A DNA stretch of 64,000 nucleotides from Castellaniella sp035707805. GTDB taxonomy: Bacteria > Pseudomonadota > Gammaproteobacteria > Burkholderiales > Burkholderiaceae_B. Made by a program: the position numbers and the translations under genes. Shown here piece after piece: positions 8,743 to 17,566 of this stretch. The notes below the pieces were generated by a model. The model saw only the letters and a list, made by a program, of their open reading frames with translations, was not told where the DNA came from and did not search any database. Location of the stretch: assembly GCA_035707805.1 (NCBI GenBank), contig DASSTS010000017.1, positions 1 to 64,000 of the forward strand. Direction: 5' to 3'. Each line of letters opens with the position of its first letter. Positions within the stretch are counted from its first letter, which is position 1.

Positions 8743-9639
8743 TCACGCCCGCGGATGATGCTGGGCGTGCAGGGTCTTCAGGCGTTCGCGGGCGACGTGG
8801 GTGTAGATCTGCGTGGTGGAGATGTCGGCATGGCCCAGCAGCATCTGCACCACGCGCAGGTCGGCGCCGTGGTTCAGCAGGTGGGTGGCAAAGGCGTGGC
8901 GCAGCACGTGCGGGGACAGCGGCACGCGGATGTCGGCCTGCTGGGCGTATTTGCGGATCAGCAGCCAGAACGCCTGGCGCGTCATGGCCGCGCCCCGGGT
9001 GGTGGCGAACAGGGCGTCGCAGGCGCGCGCGCCCAGGATGGCGGGCCGGCTTTCGCGCAGGTAGCGTTCGATCCAGTGCAGGGCCTCGTCGCCCAGTGGC
9101 ACCAGGCGGTCCTTGGCGCCTTTGCCCATGACCACGCGCACCACGCCGTCGTTCAGGCTGGTGTCCTGGACGTTCAGGTGCACCAGCTCGCTGACGCGCA
9201 GGCCGGTGGCGTACAGGGTCTCCAGCATGGCGCGGTCGCGCAGGCCCAGGGTGGTGTCGACGTCGGGGGAATCCAGCAGGGCATCGACCTGGCTTTCGGA
9301 CAGGGTCTTGGGAAAGCGGGCGGGCTGGCGGGCGCTGTGCAGGCCCAGGCAGGGATCTTCCTGGCACAGATTGCGGCGCAGCGCCCACAGGTAAAAGCGG
9401 CGCAGGGCGGCGAGGCGGCGGTTGGCCGTGCTGGCCTTGGTCTGCCGGTGCTGCGCGGCCAGCCAGGACTGGATGTCCTCGCGGGTGGCGGATTCCGGCG
9501 GCCGCCGCCGTTCCCCTTGCAGCCAGTGGGCAAAGGCGGTCAGGTCCTGGCGATATGCGGCCAGGGTGTTGTCCGCCAGGCCGTCTTCCAGCCACAGGGC
9601 ATCCAGGAACGCATCGATGGTGGGGAAGGGCGAGGGCAT
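8743..9639 (-). CDS. xerD: XerD tyrosine recombinase
   Basis: A 298-residue tyrosine recombinase of usual XerD length. It has the N-terminal SAM-like core-binding domain (~1-95) and a catalytic domain with the full residue set R148, K173, H244, R247, H270 and nucleophile Y279 (TQIYTHV). XerC/XerD resolve chromosome dimers at dif near the end of replication. The gene stands alone and lies back to back with modA. The start at 9639 begins the conserved IDAFLDALWLEDGLADNTLAAYRQD-like segment. XerC is a close alternative, but the N-terminus fits XerD better. Confidence 0.88.
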   Translation of the reverse strand: MPSPFPTIDAFLDALWLEDGLADNTLAAYRQDLTAFAHWLQGERRRPPESATREDIQSWLAAQHRQTKASTANRRLAALRRFYLWALRRNLCQEDPCLGLHSARQPARFPKTLSESQVDALLDSPDVDTTLGLRDRAMLETLYATGLRVSELVHLNVQDTSLNDGVVRVVMGKGAKDRLVPLGDEALHWIERYLRESRPAILGARACDALFATTRGAAMTRQAFWLLIRKYAQQADIRVPLSPHVLRHAFATHLLNHGADLRVVQMLLGHADISTTQIYTHVARERLKTLHAQHHPRA

Positions 9640-9734
9640 GCCGGCGATTTTACCCCGCCCTCATCGAGGACTGATGGCGCGCACCATGTGACCTGCATCA
9701 GGGCCGGGGCACAATTCTGCATAATTACGGATAG

Positions 9735-9758
9735 CGGAATATACCTATATATATTACG
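9735..9758. promoter_or_regulatory. Likely ModE-binding site upstream of modA
   Basis: CGGAATATA (9735-9743), a six-base spacer, then TATATTACG (9750-9758). The two half-sites match at 8 of 9 positions as an inverted repeat. The architecture (CG ends, AT-rich inner halves, 24 bases in total) matches the operator recognised by ModE upstream of E. coli modA. modE itself lies at 12144-13049, and modA begins 112 bases downstream. The assignment is inferred from symmetry and context. Confidence 0.7.
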
Positions 9759-9840
9759 ATCGGTATTCCGGTATTTCGATGTTCCGGTATTCCGGTATCC
9801 CGATGTTCCGGTATTCCGGTATCCCGATGTTCCGGGATTG
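9757..9840 (+). repeat. 24-bp tandem repeat in the modA leader
   Basis: Two identical 24-base units (9777-9800 and 9801-9824) are flanked by a degenerate copy at 9757-9776 and a partial copy at 9825-9840. Each unit also contains CCGGTAT twice. The array overlaps the right edge of the likely ModE site and lies entirely between it and the modA ribosome site. It is probably within the transcribed leader and could vary in copy number by slippage. Confidence 0.9.
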
Positions 9841-9870
9841 CCGCCCCACCCAATGTCTCAGGAGACTTTC

Positions 9871-10635
9871 ATGCCGTTTCGCCGCGCCCTCGTTCGCCGC
9901 GCCCTCGTGGCTTGCGTCCTGTCGTGCGCCGTGGCCCCCGCCATGGCGGGCGAGGTGCTGGTGTCCGCCGCCGCCAGCCTGACCAATGCCTTCAAGGACC
10001 TGGCCGCCCAGTACCAGGCCGCCCATCCCGACACCCGGGTGCTGACGACCTTCGGCGCCTCGGACGTGGTGCTGCGCCAGATCGTCGAGGGCGCGCCGGC
10101 CGACGTGTTCGCCTCGGCGGACCAGAAGGCCATGGACAAGGCGGCCGCCGCCCAGGCCATCGACCCCGCCACCCGCGTGGATTTCGTGCGCAACGAGGTG
10201 GTGCTGGTGGTGCCGGCCGACAATCCGCGCGGCATCCAGTCGCTGCGGGACCTGGCGAAGCCCGACGTGCGGCGGCTCGCCCTGGGCAATCCGGATTCGG
10301 TGCCGGTGGGGCGCTACACCAAGGCCGCCCTGGAAAAGGCCGGCGCCTGGGACACGGTCCATGCCCGCGAGATCCTGGGGCAGAACGTGCGCCAGGTGCT
10401 CAGCTACGTCGAGCGCGGCGAGGTGGACGCCGGCTTTGTCTTTGCAACGGACGCTGCCATCATGAAGGACAAGGTCAAGGTCGTGCAGGCCGTCGAGACG
10501 CCCGTGCCGGTGGTCTACCCGATCGCGCTGGTGCGGCGCGACGGCCGGGCCCCCGAGGCGGCGGGCTTCCTGAAGTACGTCGTCTCGCCGGAAGGCCAGG
10601 CGGTGCTGGCGCGCTATGGTTTCGCCAAGCCATGA
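9871..10635 (+). CDS. modA: ModA, molybdate-binding periplasmic protein
   Basis: A 254-residue molybdate/tungstate-binding protein of the high-affinity ABC importer. A cleavable signal peptide ends at AMA (residue 26). The mature protein opens with the family signature EVLVSAAASLTNAF, whose serines help bind the oxyanion, and contains the typical FGASDVVLRQI and EVDAGFVFATDA segments. The start at 9871 is fixed by a good ribosome site (AGGAGA, six bases upstream). Reading can be extended far upstream in frame, but that would run through xerD antisense and the repeats. First gene of modABC. Confidence 0.95.
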   Translation: MPFRRALVRRALVACVLSCAVAPAMAGEVLVSAAASLTNAFKDLAAQYQAAHPDTRVLTTFGASDVVLRQIVEGAPADVFASADQKAMDKAAAAQAIDPATRVDFVRNEVVLVVPADNPRGIQSLRDLAKPDVRRLALGNPDSVPVGRYTKAALEKAGAWDTVHAREILGQNVRQVLSYVERGEVDAGFVFATDAAIMKDKVKVVQAVETPVPVVYPIALVRRDGRAPEAAGFLKYVVSPEGQAVLARYGFAKP

Positions 10636-10653
10636 TGGCAGGTGGTTTCCTAT

Positions 10654-11340
10654 ATGTCTGATCTCTGGGTTCCCCTGCTGCTGTCCCTGAAGGTGGCTGG
10701 CTGGGCGACCGCGCTCGCGGCCGTCGGCGGCATCGCGGTGGCGTATGGCCTGTCGCGCTGGCCCTCGCGCTGGTGCGACGTGGTCGACGCCTTCCTGACC
10801 CTGCCCATGGTGCTGCCGCCCACGGTGACGGGCTATTACCTGCTGGTGGCGTTCGGCCGGCGCGGCTGGCTGGGCGCCTGGCTGCAGTCGCACGGCATCG
10901 AGCTGATCTTCACCTGGCAGGGCGCGGTCGTGGCGGCCGCCGTGGTCGCCTTTCCCATGGTGCTGAAGGCCGCGCGCGCCGCCTTCCTGGACGTCGACCA
11001 CCGGCTGGAGCAGGCGGCGGCGGTGCTGGGCGTGTCGCCGTCGGCCGTGTTCTTCCGCGTCAGCCTGCCCCTGGCCGCGCGCGGCATCCTGGCGGGGGTG
11101 CTGCTGGCGTTCGCCCGCGCGCTGGGGGAATTCGGCGCGACCCTGATGGTGGCGGGCAACATCCCCGGCAAGACCCAGACGCTGTCGATCGCCATCTACG
11201 AGGCCGTCCAGGCGGGCCACGACGATGCCGCCAATCTCCTGGTGCTGGTGACCTCGGCCACCTGCGTGGCGGTATTGTGCCTGGCGGCCTGGCTGATGCC
11301 GGGCGGGCGGGCACGGCGCGGGACGCGGGGGGCGGCATGA
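10654..11340 (+). CDS. modB: ModB, molybdate ABC transporter permease
   Basis: A 228-residue inner-membrane permease with about five transmembrane helices, the usual ModB size. It carries the conserved segment LPMVLPPTVTGYYLL and the EAA-type coupling loop in EQAAAVLGVSP (~118-128), which docks on the ATPase. The stretch LLAFARALGEFGATLMVAGNIPG is typical of ModB/CysT permeases. The start at 10654 is supported by GCAGGTGG about nine bases upstream; a GTG at 10642 is the alternative. Its stop overlaps the modC start (ATGA), indicating translational coupling. Confidence 0.94.
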   Translation: MSDLWVPLLLSLKVAGWATALAAVGGIAVAYGLSRWPSRWCDVVDAFLTLPMVLPPTVTGYYLLVAFGRRGWLGAWLQSHGIELIFTWQGAVVAAAVVAFPMVLKAARAAFLDVDHRLEQAAAVLGVSPSAVFFRVSLPLAARGILAGVLLAFARALGEFGATLMVAGNIPGKTQTLSIAIYEAVQAGHDDAANLLVLVTSATCVAVLCLAAWLMPGGRARRGTRGAA

Positions 11341-12128
11341 GCCTGTCCGTGGACATCCGCCGCCGGATCGGCGGGCCGGACGGTTTCCTGCTGCAGCCGG
11401 CCTGGACGACCGACGCCCGCCGGGTGGCGCTCTTCGGTCCGTCGGGGTCCGGCAAGACGCTGACCATGCAGGCGATCGCCGGCCTGCTGCGCCCCGACTC
11501 GGGGCGCATCGAGATCGACGGCCGGGTGCTGTTCGATCGCGCGGCGGGCATCGACGTGCCGCCGCGCCGGCGCCGGCTGGCCTACCTGTTCCAGGACTAT
11601 GCCCTGTTTCCCCACCTGACCGTGCGCCAGAACATCGGTTTTGGTCTGCAGCGCGGCTGGTTCAACTGGCATGGCGGATGGTGGCCGGCGGCGCGGCCGG
11701 ATGCGGCGGATTCCGCGCCGGGCCCGGGCCGCGCATGGCGGCTGGGGCGCCGCGAGCTGCCGGCTCCGGCGCAGCGCTGGGTGCGCGCCTTTCACCTGGA
11801 CCGGCTGCTGGACCGCTATCCGGCGCAGCTGTCGGGCGGCCAGCGGCAACGCGTGGCGCTGGCGCGGGCGCTGTCCACGGACCCCGGCCTGCTGCTGCTG
11901 GACGAACCCCTGTCGGCGCTGGATGCGGACCTGCGCGCGCGGATGCGGGTGGAGCTGGCCGGATTGCAGCGCGATATCGACATCCCCACGGTGCTGATCA
12001 CGCACGATCCGGCGGACGTGCGGGCACTGGCCGACGAGGTGTTCCATATCGCCCATGGGCGGATCGGCCAGCGGGAACTGGCGGCGGGATCCGCGCGGTT
12101 CGGACCCGGTCCCGTCACGGGGGATTGA
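11337..12128 (+). CDS. modC: ModC, molybdate ABC transporter ATPase (short form)
   Basis: An ABC ATPase with Walker A GPSGSGKT (34-41), Q-loop YLFQDYALFPHL (Q86), signature LSGGQ (165-169) and Walker B LLLLDE (185-190). It powers uptake through ModB. At 263 residues it is about 90 shorter than typical ModC and ends soon after the H-loop region, so the C-terminal molybdate-binding TOBE/Mop domain is absent. It also has a Trp/Pro/Ala-rich insertion of ~40 residues (106-147) between Q-loop and signature. Both oddities lie in an intact reading frame. It starts inside the modB stop and is convergent with modE, 15 bases apart. Confidence 0.92.
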   Translation: MSLSVDIRRRIGGPDGFLLQPAWTTDARRVALFGPSGSGKTLTMQAIAGLLRPDSGRIEIDGRVLFDRAAGIDVPPRRRRLAYLFQDYALFPHLTVRQNIGFGLQRGWFNWHGGWWPAARPDAADSAPGPGRAWRLGRRELPAPAQRWVRAFHLDRLLDRYPAQLSGGQRQRVALARALSTDPGLLLLDEPLSALDADLRARMRVELAGLQRDIDIPTVLITHDPADVRALADEVFHIAHGRIGQRELAAGSARFGPGPVTGD

Positions 12129-12143
12129 AGGCGCCGGACCCGC

Positions 12144-13049
12144 TCAGTCCAGGGTGCCGATCAGCACGTCGCCCGCGCGAAAACAGGCCCGCGCCATGGC
12201 GCCGATCTCCAGCGCGCCGGGCCCGGTCCCCGGCGCCCCGGCCCCGGTCTTCGGCGCCGTCCGGCGCGCGGCGCGGCCGGCCCTGGGCGCGGCCGCGGCC
12301 GCCGGCATCAGGCCGGTGATCCGGATGGACGGGGTGACGTCCAGGCTGACTTCCCGCCACGTCGGGTCGGCCACAACGTGGCTGATGCGGCCCGTCCAGC
12401 ACGTGGCCGGGGCCGGGCCGTCCGGCGCGCCGCGGTCCGCGGCCGCGTCGGGCCCGCCGGGCAGGATGCGCACGGCCTGCGCCTTGACGAAGGCCAGCGC
12501 GCGGCGGCCCGGCGCCAGGGCCAGGCGCTCGGTGCTGGCGTGCGTCAGGGTCGCCCCCAGGGTGATGTTCTCGTCCAGCCGCAGCCGGACGTGATCGTTG
12601 ACGCCGTCGGCCTCGATGCCGCTGATGACGCCCTCGAAGCGGTTGCGCGCCGAGGTCTGCAGCGCCATGCTGTGCAGCAGGTCCAGGTGCCGGGCGCCGT
12701 CGGGCCCCAGTTGCGACAGGGTCTGCATGAAGCGCTGGTGCTCGGCCCGCGCCGCCTGGTACCAGGCAACCAGCTGGCGGGCGCGCTCGGTCAGCAGGGC
12801 GCCGCCGCCGCGCTTGCCGCCGGTGACACGTTCGACCAGCAGGCCGCCGGACAGGTTGTTCATCATGTCCACCGCGTCCCAGGCGGCCTTGTAGCTCAGG
12901 CCGACCTTGCGGGCGGCGGCGCTGATCGAACCCTCTGTGCCGATGGCCGCCAGCAGCGCCATGCGGCGCTCGGAGCCCCAGCTCTGGTCGCCGCTGCGCA
13001 GGCTCAGCGTGGTGCTCAGTTCGAGGGGGAAGGGCGGTGTGTCGGACAT
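12144..13049 (-). CDS. modE: ModE, molybdate-responsive transcription regulator
   Basis: A 301-residue ModE: winged helix-turn-helix at ~20-115 (SISAAARKVGLSYKAAWDAVDMMN), a first Mop/TOBE molybdate domain at ~131-196 (SARNRFEGVISGIEADGVN), and a second from ~217. In E. coli, ModE with molybdate represses modABC. The second Mop domain is split by an Ala/Arg/Pro/Gly-rich insertion at ~248-278, which makes the protein longer than the usual ~262 residues. I chose the start at 13049 because it opens the conserved region; the frame stays open far upstream through mog antisense. It converges with modC and diverges from mog. Confidence 0.92.
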   Translation of the reverse strand: MSDTPPFPLELSTTLSLRSGDQSWGSERRMALLAAIGTEGSISAAARKVGLSYKAAWDAVDMMNNLSGGLLVERVTGGKRGGGALLTERARQLVAWYQAARAEHQRFMQTLSQLGPDGARHLDLLHSMALQTSARNRFEGVISGIEADGVNDHVRLRLDENITLGATLTHASTERLALAPGRRALAFVKAQAVRILPGGPDAAADRGAPDGPAPATCWTGRISHVVADPTWREVSLDVTPSIRITGLMPAAAAAPRAGRAARRTAPKTGAGAPGTGPGALEIGAMARACFRAGDVLIGTLD

Positions 13050-13127
13050 GGGCGCAGTGTACCCGCACGCGCTGCAATAGAATACGCAGACCGTTGCCGA
13101 TCCTGACGAAACCTGACGAATCCGCCC

Positions 13128-13760
13128 ATGTCCGAGAACTACCCCCTGCGCCGCAGCCATCCCGACGAATTGATCGTCGGCCTGGTCTCCGTTTCCGATC
13201 GCGCCTCTTCGGGCGTCTACCAGGACCAGGGCATCCCGGCGCTGCAGGACTGGCTGGGCCGTGCCTTGACGAGACCGCCGCGGATCGTTTCGCGCCTGAT
13301 TCCCGACGAGCGCGCCGGCATTGCCGCCGTCCTGCGCGAGCTGGTGGACCAGGCCCGCTGCGACCTGGTGCTGACCACAGGCGGCACCGGGCCGGCCCGC
13401 CGCGACGTGACGCCGGAAGCCACCCTGGACGTGGCGACCCGCGAGATGCCGGGGTTCGCCGAGCAGATGCGCCAGGTCAGCCTGAAATTCGTGCCCACGG
13501 CGATCCTGTCGCGCCAGGTCGCGGTCATCCGCGAGCTGCCGGACCATGCGGCCCTGATCATCAACCTGCCGGGCCAGCCCAAGGCGATCCGCGAGACCCT
13601 GGAGGGCCTGCGCGACGAGGCTGGAGCCGTCCTGGTGCCGGGGGTGTTCGCCGCCGTGCCGTATTGCCTGGATCTGATCGGCGGGCCCTACGTGGAGACC
13701 GACGATGCCGTGGTCCGGGCCTTCCGGCCCAAGTCGGCGCGGCGCGGCGCGGCCGGCTGA
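13128..13760 (+). CDS. mog: Mog, molybdopterin adenylyltransferase
   Basis: A 210-residue MogA/MoaB-fold enzyme that adenylylates molybdopterin before molybdate insertion. The MPT-binding signature TTGGTGP is at 83-89, with the conserved aspartate in RRDVTPEA (D93) just after it; the N-terminal segment IVGLVSVSDRASSGVY is typical. It is slightly longer than E. coli Mog (195). It is divergent from modE, sharing a 78-base intergenic region that contains the direct repeat CCTGACGAA (13102-13110 and 13112-13120). The placement joins molybdate uptake, regulation and cofactor synthesis. Confidence 0.94.
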   Translation: MSENYPLRRSHPDELIVGLVSVSDRASSGVYQDQGIPALQDWLGRALTRPPRIVSRLIPDERAGIAAVLRELVDQARCDLVLTTGGTGPARRDVTPEATLDVATREMPGFAEQMRQVSLKFVPTAILSRQVAVIRELPDHAALIINLPGQPKAIRETLEGLRDEAGAVLVPGVFAAVPYCLDLIGGPYVETDDAVVRAFRPKSARRGAAG

Positions 13761-13888
13761 ATCCGCCGCCCCGCCGGCCCGCGCGGGAGGCCTGTCCGCG
13801 TCCGGTCTGCTACCAGCAGTAATTCCCATTCCGCCTTAAAATCGGGGCAATCCGATTTTTTCCACTATTTCTCTCTGGAGGTCCTGCC

Positions 13889-14953
13889 ATGGCCCTGGTT
13901 TCCATGCGTCAACTCCTGGATCACGCAGCCGAGCACGGCTACGGGATCCCCGCCTTCAACGTCAACAACCTGGAACAGGTCCAGGCCATCATGGAGGCCG
14001 CCGCCCAGACCGACAGCCCGGTCATCATGCAGGCCTCGGCGGGCGCCCGCAAATACGCCGGCGAGGGTTTCCTGAAATACCTGATCCAGGCGGCCGTCGA
14101 ATCGTATCCGCACATCCCGGTCGTGATGCACCAGGACCACGGCCAGTCGCCCGACGTCTGCCGCGGCGCCATCGACCTGGGCTTTTCCAGCGTGATGATG
14201 GACGGCTCGCTGATGTCCGACGGCAAGACCATCTCCTCCTATGAATACAATCTGGACGTCACCCGCCAGGTCGTGCAGATGGCGCATAAACAGGGCATCA
14301 CCGTCGAGGGCGAGCTCGGCTGCCTGGGCTCCCTGGAAACGATGAAGGGCGACAAGGAAGACGGCCACGGCGCCGAGGGCACCATGACCCGCGAACAGCT
14401 GCTGACCGATCCCGAGCAGGCCGCCGATTTCGTCCAGCAGACCCAGCTCGACGCCCTGGCCATCGCGGTCGGCACCAGCCACGGTGCCTATAAATTCACC
14501 CGCAAGCCCACCGGCGACATCCTGTCGGTGCAGCGGATCAAGGAAATCCACGCCCGCCTGCCCAACACCCACCTGGTGATGCACGGCAGCTCCAGCGTGC
14601 CCCAGGAACTGCTGGCCGAGATCCGCCAGTTCGGCGGCGACATGAAGGAAACCTACGGCGTGCCGGTCGAGGAACTGCAAGAGGCCATCAAGTTCGGCGT
14701 GCGCAAGGTCAACATCGACACCGACATCCGCCTGGCCATGACCGGCGCGATCCGCCGCTTCCTGGCGGAAAACCCGGGCAAGTTCGATCCGCGCGAATAC
14801 CTGAAGCCCGCCCGCGAGGCGGCCAAGAAAGTCTGCCTGGCCCGCTACGAGCAATTCGGCACGGCCGGCCACGCTTCGCAGATCAAGGCCATCCCGCTGC
14901 CCGACATGGCCGCGCGCTATGCCGCCGGCGAACTCAAGCAACTGGTGAAGTAG
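13889..14953 (+). CDS. fba: Class II fructose-1,6-bisphosphate aldolase
   Basis: A 354-residue zinc-dependent aldolase of the Calvin/glycolysis subtype common in betaproteobacteria. It cleaves or forms fructose-1,6-bisphosphate in the cytoplasm. The N-terminus VSMRQLLDHAAEHGYGIPAFNVNN and the active-site segment HQDHG (D83, H84) are diagnostic; a further metal/substrate region is at VGTSHGAYKF. A strong ribosome site (GGAGG) lies seven bases before the ATG. It is followed five bases later by purC, so it probably leads a long message continuing through purE, purK and the Sua5 gene. Confidence 0.96.
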   Translation: MALVSMRQLLDHAAEHGYGIPAFNVNNLEQVQAIMEAAAQTDSPVIMQASAGARKYAGEGFLKYLIQAAVESYPHIPVVMHQDHGQSPDVCRGAIDLGFSSVMMDGSLMSDGKTISSYEYNLDVTRQVVQMAHKQGITVEGELGCLGSLETMKGDKEDGHGAEGTMTREQLLTDPEQAADFVQQTQLDALAIAVGTSHGAYKFTRKPTGDILSVQRIKEIHARLPNTHLVMHGSSSVPQELLAEIRQFGGDMKETYGVPVEELQEAIKFGVRKVNIDTDIRLAMTGAIRRFLAENPGKFDPREYLKPAREAAKKVCLARYEQFGTAGHASQIKAIPLPDMAARYAAGELKQLVK

Positions 14954-14958
14954 CCCCG

Positions 14959-15842
<884 letters not shown>

Positions 15843-15846
<4 letters not shown>

Positions 15847-16388
15847 GCCAGCCGGGATCCGCGGCGGGCCAGCCGGCCGCCCCGGCCGATGCCGGCGCAC
15901 CGGTCGTCGGCCTGATCATGGGCTCGTCCAGCGACTGGGACGTGATGCGCCACGCGGCGGCCGTCTTCGATGAATTCGGCATTCCCCACGAGACCCGGGT
16001 GGTGTCCGCCCACCGCATGCCCCTGGACATGGTGGACTACGGCGCGCAAGCGGTGGCGCGCGGCTTGCGGGCCATCGTGGCGGGGGCGGGGGGCGCGGCC
16101 CACCTGCCGGGCATGATGGCGGCGCTGACGCCGGTGCCGGTGTTCGGCGTGCCGGTGCCCTCGCGCTACCTGCGCGGCGAGGATTCGCTGCTGTCCATCG
16201 TGCAGATGCCCCGCGGCGTGCCGGTGGGCACCTTCGCCATCGGCGAATCGGGGGCGGCCAACGCCGCCTTGCACGTGGTGGCGAACCTGGCGATGACCGA
16301 TGCCGGGCTGCTGCGGCGGCTGCAGGCCTACCGCGAGCGCCAGACGCGGGCGGCGCGCGCCATGGTGGTGCCGCCGGAGGCCCCGTGA
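15843..16388 (+). CDS. purE: PurE, N5-carboxyaminoimidazole ribonucleotide mutase
   Basis: A 181-residue class I PurE that converts N5-CAIR to CAIR. It carries the signature GSSSDW (27-32), the catalytic histidine in SAHRMP (H57) and the glycine-rich AGAGGAAHLPGM. An Ala/Pro-rich leader of ~20 residues precedes the domain. It overlaps purC by four bases and purK by one. Presence of purK next door confirms the two-step PurK/PurE route. Confidence 0.96.
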
Positions 16389-17566
16389 TGGCGGGCGCCG
16401 CGCCAACGGCCAGCCCGCCGGCGGCACCGGGCGCCTGGCTCGGGGTCCTGGGCGGCGGCCAGCTGGGCCGCATGTTCTGCCAGTCGGCCCAGGCCCTGGG
16501 CTATCGCGTCGCGGTCCTGGATCCCGCGCCTTCGTCTCCGGCCGGCATGGTCGCGGACCGCCATCTGCAGGCCGCCTACGACGATGCCGCTGCGCTCGAC
16601 GAGCTGGGTGCGCTGTGCGTGGCGGTCACCACCGAATTCGAGAACGTGCCCGCCGACAGCCTGCGCCGCCTGGCCGCCGCGTGCCGCACCACCCCCTCGG
16701 GCGATGCGGTGGCGATCGCCCAGGACCGCCTGGCGGAAAAATCCTATCTGCAGGCCTCTGGCGTCCCGGTCGCCGCGCATGCCGCCGTGCGCGAGGCCGC
16801 CGACCTGGATGCCTGCCCCGACGCGCTCTTTCCCGGCATCCTCAAGACCGCCCGCATGGGCTATGACGGCAAGGGCCAGGCGCACGTCGCCTCGCGCGAC
16901 GAGGCGCGCCTGGCTTTCGCCTCGCTGCGCGGCGTGGCCTGCGTGCTCGAATCCCTGCAGCCGCTGGACTACGAGATTTCCGTGGTGGTGGCGCGCGCCC
17001 TGGATGGCCGCACCGTCACCTATCCGCCGTCGCGCAACAGCCATCGCGACGGTATCCTCGCCTTGTCGGTCGTCGACGGCACGGTCCCGGCCGAGGTGGC
17101 CGACCAGGCCCGGCGCCACGCGCTGCGGGTGGCGGACCACCTGGACTACCACGGCGTGCTGTGCGTGGAGTTCTTCGTGCTGCGCGACGGCCAGGTGATC
17201 GCCAACGAGATGGCGCCGCGCCCCCACAACAGCGGCCACTATACCCAGGACGGCTGCCTGGTCAGCCAGTTCGAGCAGCAGGCCCGCATCATGGCCGGCT
17301 TGCCGCTGGGGATCACCGAGACCGTGTGCCCGGCCGCCATGCTGAACCTGCTGGGCGACCTGTGGTTCGACGCCGACGGCATCCGGCGCGAGCCGGACTG
17401 GGCCGGCGTGCTGGACGTGCCCGGCACGCGCCTGCACCTGTACGCGAAATCCGAGGCCCGCGCGGGCCGCAAGATGGGCCACGTCAACGTGCTGGGCGCC
17501 ACGGCCGCCGAATTGCGCGCCCGGATCGCCCGCGTGGCCACCGTGCTGGGGCTGCCCGATGCCTGA
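16388..17566 (+). CDS. purK: PurK, N5-CAIR synthetase (ATP-grasp)
   Basis: A 392-residue ATP-grasp ligase that carboxylates AIR with bicarbonate and ATP. The N-terminal nucleotide-fold motif LGVLGGGQLGRMFCQSA, the ATP-grasp lysine region FPGILKTARMGYDGKGQ, and the C-terminal NEMAPRPHNSGHYT motif are all clear. The ATG at 16388 shares one base with the purE stop (TGATG); a GTG three bases earlier is possible. It overlaps the next gene by eight bases. Confidence 0.95.
   Translation: MAGAAPTASPPAAPGAWLGVLGGGQLGRMFCQSAQALGYRVAVLDPAPSSPAGMVADRHLQAAYDDAAALDELGALCVAVTTEFENVPADSLRRLAAACRTTPSGDAVAIAQDRLAEKSYLQASGVPVAAHAAVREAADLDACPDALFPGILKTARMGYDGKGQAHVASRDEARLAFASLRGVACVLESLQPLDYEISVVVARALDGRTVTYPPSRNSHRDGILALSVVDGTVPAEVADQARRHALRVADHLDYHGVLCVEFFVLRDGQVIANEMAPRPHNSGHYTQDGCLVSQFEQQARIMAGLPLGITETVCPAAMLNLLGDLWFDADGIRREPDWAGVLDVPGTRLHLYAKSEARAGRKMGHVNVLGATAAELRARIARVATVLGLPDA

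Noticed and set aside
9757..9840. 24-bp repeats considered as a CRISPR array
   Set aside because: The copies are directly adjacent with no unique spacers, and no cas genes are present.
8755..9870. Upstream in-frame extension of modA by 372 codons
   Set aside because: It runs antisense through xerD and then through the 24-bp repeats. The signal peptide and AGGAGA site fix the modA start at 9871.
12144..13829. ModE extended upstream to 13829
   Set aside because: The extra 260 codons are antisense to mog and unlike any ModE N-terminus; the normal winged-helix start is at 13049.
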